This document shows, piece by piece, positions 61,322 to 64,000 of a stretch of 64,000 bases of DNA. The DNA comes from Streptomyces chartreusis NRRL 3882 (GTDB lineage: Bacteria; Actinomycetota; Actinomycetes; Streptomycetales; Streptomycetaceae). The stretch lies in NCBI RefSeq assembly GCF_900236475.1, contig NZ_LT963352.1, positions 4,418,501 through 4,482,500 of the forward strand, read 5' to 3'. Positions within the stretch are counted from its first letter, which is position 1. Every line of letters starts with the position of its first letter. The notes beneath the pieces are model-generated. The model worked only from the letters and a program-made list of their open reading frames with translations. It did no database searches and was not told the DNA's origin. Position numbers and translations under genes: made by a program.

Positions 61322-62356
61322 ATGAGCGCGCAGATGTCCGGCCTGGCGATCGAGACCGCGGGTCTGGTGAAGACCTTCGGCGAGACGAGGGCCGTCGACG
61401 GAGTGGACCTGTCCGTGCCCGCGGGCACGGTCTACGGCGTCCTCGGCCCGAACGGCGCCGGCAAGACCACCACCGTGAAGATGCTCGCCACACTGCTGCG
61501 GCCGGACGGCGGCGAGGCCCATGTCTTCGGCCACGACATCGTCCGCGAGGCCGACGAGGTGCGCGGCCGGGTGAGCCTCACCGGCCAGTACGCGTCGGTG
61601 GACGAGGACCTCACCGGCACCGAGAACCTGGTCCTGCTGGGCCGGCTGCTCGGCCACCCCAAGAAGGCCGCCCGGGACCGTGCCGCCCAGCTCCTGGAGG
61701 CCTTCGGGCTCACGGAGGCGGCCGGGAAGCAGGTCAAGCACTACTCGGGCGGCATGCGGCGCCGCATCGACATCGCCGCGTCCATCCTCAACACCCCCGA
61801 CCTGCTGTTCCTCGACGAGCCGACCACCGGCCTCGACCCGCGCAGCCGCAACCAGGTCTGGGACATCGTGCGGGCCGTCGTCGCCCAGGGCACCACCGTG
61901 CTGCTGACCACGCAGTATCTGGACGAGGCCGACCAGCTGGCGTCCCGGATCGCCGTCATCGACCGCGGCCGGGTGATCGCCGAGGGCACCAAGGGCGAGC
62001 TGAAGTCGTCCGTCGGCGCCGGATCCGTCCATCTACGGCTGCGAGATCCGGACCAACGGGACCTGGCAGCGGACCTGCTGCGCCGGGCCCTCCACGCGCA
62101 GGTGCAGCTGGAGCACGACCCGGTGGCCCTGACCGCCCGCCTGGGTGCGGCGGCGAGCGACGACAGCGCCGCGCAGCAGGCGTCCAGCGCGCTGAGCGAG
62201 CTGGTCCACGCCGGGATCACCGTCGACAACTTCTCGCTGGGCCAGCCCAGCCTGGACGAGGTGTTCCTGGCCCTCACCGGGCACGACACACACGACTCCG
62301 GCCACAGCGACGGCTCCGGCCCCTCACACGACCCGAAGGACGAGGTGGCGGCATGA
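61322..62356 (+). CDS. ABC exporter ATPase, DrrA/daunorubicin-resistance type
   Basis: 344 aa from ATG 61322 (a second ATG at 61334 is possible). Walker A GPNGAGKTTTVKML, Q-loop 'VSLTGQYASVDEDLTG', signature YSGGMRRRIDIA, Walker B LLFLDEPTTGLD and H-loop 'LLTTQYLDEADQL' are all intact. A DrrA-type C-terminal domain (about 240-330, 'QPSLDEVFLALTGH') follows, then a His/Asp/Ser-rich tail. It works with the downstream permease (4-nt overlap) to export hydrophobic compounds or lipids. Confidence 0.94.
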   Translation: MSAQMSGLAIETAGLVKTFGETRAVDGVDLSVPAGTVYGVLGPNGAGKTTTVKMLATLLRPDGGEAHVFGHDIVREADEVRGRVSLTGQYASVDEDLTGTENLVLLGRLLGHPKKAARDRAAQLLEAFGLTEAAGKQVKHYSGGMRRRIDIAASILNTPDLLFLDEPTTGLDPRSRNQVWDIVRAVVAQGTTVLLTTQYLDEADQLASRIAVIDRGRVIAEGTKGELKSSVGAGSVHLRLRDPDQRDLAADLLRRALHAQVQLEHDPVALTARLGAAASDDSAAQQASSALSELVHAGITVDNFSLGQPSLDEVFLALTGHDTHDSGHSDGSGPSHDPKDEVAA

Positions 62357-63198
62357 GCACCACGACCACCGAGACCAAGGAACTGGCCCCGGTCAGCGCC
62401 GAATCCCTCGCCGCGCTGCTCATCTCCAAGGAGCGTCCGCCCCGGCCCAGCGCCTGGTCGACCTCGATGACCTTCGGCTGGCGGGCGATCCTCAAGATCA
62501 AGCACGTGCCGGAGCAGCTCTTCGACGTCACGGCGTTCCCGATCATGATGGTGCTGATGTACACGTACCTGTTCGGCGGGGCGCTGGCCGGCTCGCCGAA
62601 GGAGTACATCCAGTTCCTGCTGCCGGGCATCCTCGTGATGTCGGTCGTGATGATCACGATGTACACGGGCGTCTCGGTCAACACCGACATCGAGAAGGGC
62701 GTCTTCGACCGGTTCCGCAGCCTGCCGATCTGGCGGCCCTCGACGATGGTCGGCTACCTGCTCGGCGACGCCCTGCGGTACACGATCGCGTCCGTGGTGA
62801 TGCTCACCGTCGGCATCATCCTCGGCTACCGGCCGGGCGGCGGGATCGGCGGTGTGCTCGCCGGGATCGCCCTGCTGGTGCTCTTCTCGTTCGCCTTCTC
62901 GTGGATCTGGACCATGTTCGGGCTGATGCTGCGCACCGAGAAGTCGGTGATGGGCGTCAGCATGATGGTGATCTTCCCGCTCACCTTCCTGTCCAACGTC
63001 TTCGTCGACCCGAAGACCATGCCGGGCTGGCTCCAGGCCTTCGTCAACAACAGCCCCATCACCCATCTGGCGTCGGCGGTGCGCGGTCTGATGGGCGGTG
63101 ACTGGCCGACCGCCGAGGTCGCCTGGTCGCTGGGCTGGGCCGGCCTGTTCGTGCTGGTCTTCGGCCCGATCACGATGCGGTTGTACAACCGGAAGTAG
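62353..63198 (+). CDS. ABC-2 type export permease, DrrB-like
   Basis: 281 aa, ATG 62353 overlapping the ATPase stop by 4 nt. Six hydrophobic segments of an ABC-2 permease are visible: 'LFDVTAFPIMMVLMYTYLFGGALAGSPKEYIQFLLPGILVMSVVMI' read in parts, 'EKGVFDRFRSLPIWRPSTMVGYLLGDALRY', and the C-terminal 'FPLTFLSNVFVDPKTMPGWLQAFVNNSPITHLASAVRGLMGG'. The substrate is unknown; related pairs export antibiotics or glycolipids. It is followed by a bidirectional hairpin. Confidence 0.94.
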   Translation: MSTTTTETKELAPVSAESLAALLISKERPPRPSAWSTSMTFGWRAILKIKHVPEQLFDVTAFPIMMVLMYTYLFGGALAGSPKEYIQFLLPGILVMSVVMITMYTGVSVNTDIEKGVFDRFRSLPIWRPSTMVGYLLGDALRYTIASVVMLTVGIILGYRPGGGIGGVLAGIALLVLFSFAFSWIWTMFGLMLRTEKSVMGVSMMVIFPLTFLSNVFVDPKTMPGWLQAFVNNSPITHLASAVRGLMGGDWPTAEVAWSLGWAGLFVLVFGPITMRLYNRK

Positions 63199-63247
63199 AC
63201 CTTGGGCCTGGGCCTTCGGCTTTCGGCGTCGGGCCTTGTGCTTCCTT

Positions 63248-63286
63248 GGCCGGCCGCCCCGCACTGAACGTGTGGGGCGGCCGGCC
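63248..63286. terminator. bidirectional hairpin between the ABC permease and channel genes
   Basis: GGCCGGCCGCCCCGCAC (63248-63264) pairs with GTGTGGGGCGGCCGGCC (63270-63286) with one G-U and a 5-nt loop, between convergent genes. Confidence 0.9.
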
Positions 63287-63303
63287 GTTCGCTGCCGTGC
63301 CGG

Positions 63304-64000
63304 TCAGTTGCGCGGCATGGGGGGCATCGGCCGGAAGTCGGGCGCTGTCTGTGAGCCGGGCGTCGCCCGCACGATCGTGATGAGCCGGTCGGTCAGCTCC
63401 AGCGTCCCGACAGCCGGATCGTCGTAGCCGAGCACCCGGTGGCCGCGTATGACGCTCACCACCAGGTCGGTGATCTCCCGCGGGGTCTTGCCCACCTCGG
63501 CCTTGACCACCGGCCGTTCGACGATGTCGAGGCCGCTGCCCTGCTGGATGAGGTCCTCCATCACCATGCCCGCGGAGGGGCTGAGCACCGAGAGGCCGAG
63601 CAGACGGCCGGCGGCACTGGCACTGGTGATGACCGCGTCGGCGCCGGACTGCTTGAGCAGCGGCGCGTTCTCCTCCTCCCGCACGGCGGCCACGATCTTC
63701 GCTCCGCGGTTGAGCTGCCGGGCCGTCAGCGCCACCAGGACCGCCGTGTCGTCGCGCTGCGTCGCGATGATGATCTGGCGCGCCTTGTGCACCTCGGCCC
63801 GCTTCAGCACCTCGCTGCGCGTGGCGTCCCCGACGATCCCCGCGTAGCCCTCGGCGGCCGCGGCGTCGATCACCTTGGAACTGGGGTCGACCACGACGAC
63901 CTGCTCCTTCTTCAGGCCCGTCGCACAGACGGTCCGGATCGCCGACCTGCCCTTCGTACCGAATCCGATGACGACGGTGTGATCGCGCAAGGTGGACCTC
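63304..64000 (-). CDS. potassium-channel/TrkA-N protein, C-terminal part (cut by window edge)
   Basis: At least 232 codons are visible, and the frame is open through the window end (the TTG at 63990 is only the first start-like codon, preceded in frame by Arg-Ser-Thr). An RCK (TrkA-N) domain has the nucleotide motif VVIGFGTKGRSA, an acidic residue after strand 2 ('VVVVDPSSKVI'), and 'GIVGDATRSEVLKRA', followed by a TrkA-C-like part ('PREITDLVVSVIRGHRVLGYDDPAVGTLELTD'). Two-TM ion-channel helices are expected upstream beyond the edge. It gates K+ flux by ligand binding. Confidence 0.88.
   Translation of the reverse strand, partial: RSTLRDHTVVIGFGTKGRSAIRTVCATGLKKEQVVVVDPSSKVIDAAAAEGYAGIVGDATRSEVLKRAEVHKARQIIIATQRDDTAVLVALTARQLNRGAKIVAAVREEENAPLLKQSGADAVITSASAAGRLLGLSVLSPSAGMVMEDLIQQGSGLDIVERPVVKAEVGKTPREITDLVVSVIRGHRVLGYDDPAVGTLELTDRLITIVRATPGSQTAPDFRPMPPMPRN

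Overview
This window is a high-GC actinobacterial chromosome segment, almost certainly from a Streptomyces. Codon third positions are nearly all G or C. GTG and TTG starts are common, and Tat and lipoprotein signals are frequent. The gene set (PhoX, M18 aminopeptidase, K15-type DD-peptidase, second bkd cluster, paired Ser/Thr kinases, Bpa) is typical of the genus. From memory, the order metG - aspS - SpoIIE phosphatase - acyl-CoA dehydrogenase - DD-peptidase - bkdABC - twin kinases is that of the conserved Streptomyces core just to one side of oriC. A perfect 14-bp parS-like palindrome at 26119-26132 fits an origin-proximal position. I saw no tRNA, rRNA, CRISPR array, insertion sequence or prophage.

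Layout. 0.1-3.1 kb: a possible small secreted peptide, a secreted beta-propeller/Ig-like protein, and a small secreted/membrane pair preceded by four 13-bp tandem repeats. 3.3-8.7 kb: the most unusual block. It is a minus-strand set encoding an EACC1-like small protein, an 843-residue caspase-TM-binding protein-VWA fusion, and a free binding-protein lipoprotein. Just upstream is a 353-residue protein that looks like a catalytically dead caspase-like fold joined to a helical tail. It reads as an actinobacterial conflict or programmed-death module with extracellular sensing. 9-16 kb: membrane proteins, a MocR regulator divergent from an alpha/beta hydrolase with a clear direct-repeat operator, an EEP-family hydrolase, and PhoX with a PHO box. 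16-20 kb: a TerF-like VWA protein with a long Pro/Glu repeat region, metG and a PH-domain protein. 20-24 kb: HAD and isochorismatase-like hydrolases (the latter with a TTA codon), an ACS-type MFS carrier and an exported intradiol dioxygenase-like protein.

24-34.5 kb: aspS, parS, a PAS-GAF-PP2C-HATPase protein, AI-2E transporter, pirin, and a DHA2-type drug efflux gene divergent from its TetR regulator across a triple operator. SseB and a second exported dioxygenase-like protein follow. 34.6-47.8 kb: FadE5-like acyl-CoA dehydrogenase, M18 aminopeptidase, thioredoxin-NHL protein plus cupin, GlxA-type regulator plus LURP-one protein, nitrilase-family amidase, mycothiol-dependent isomerase family, methyltransferase, GntR-MFS operon and DD-peptidase. 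47.9-64 kb: a muralytic-looking protein pair, bkdABC (branched-chain 2-oxoacid dehydrogenase without E3), two divergent Ser/Thr kinases, the proteasome activator Bpa, a quinone oxidoreductase, a DrrAB-type ABC exporter, and the C-terminal part of a potassium-channel/TrkA-N protein cut by the window edge.

Many genes end in perfect GC-rich hairpins without long U tracts, as is usual in this genus, and several of these serve two convergent genes. Starts were chosen by purine-rich ribosome binding sites and protein logic, so several differ from the longest open frame. Function calls rest on motifs read by eye; no database search was run.
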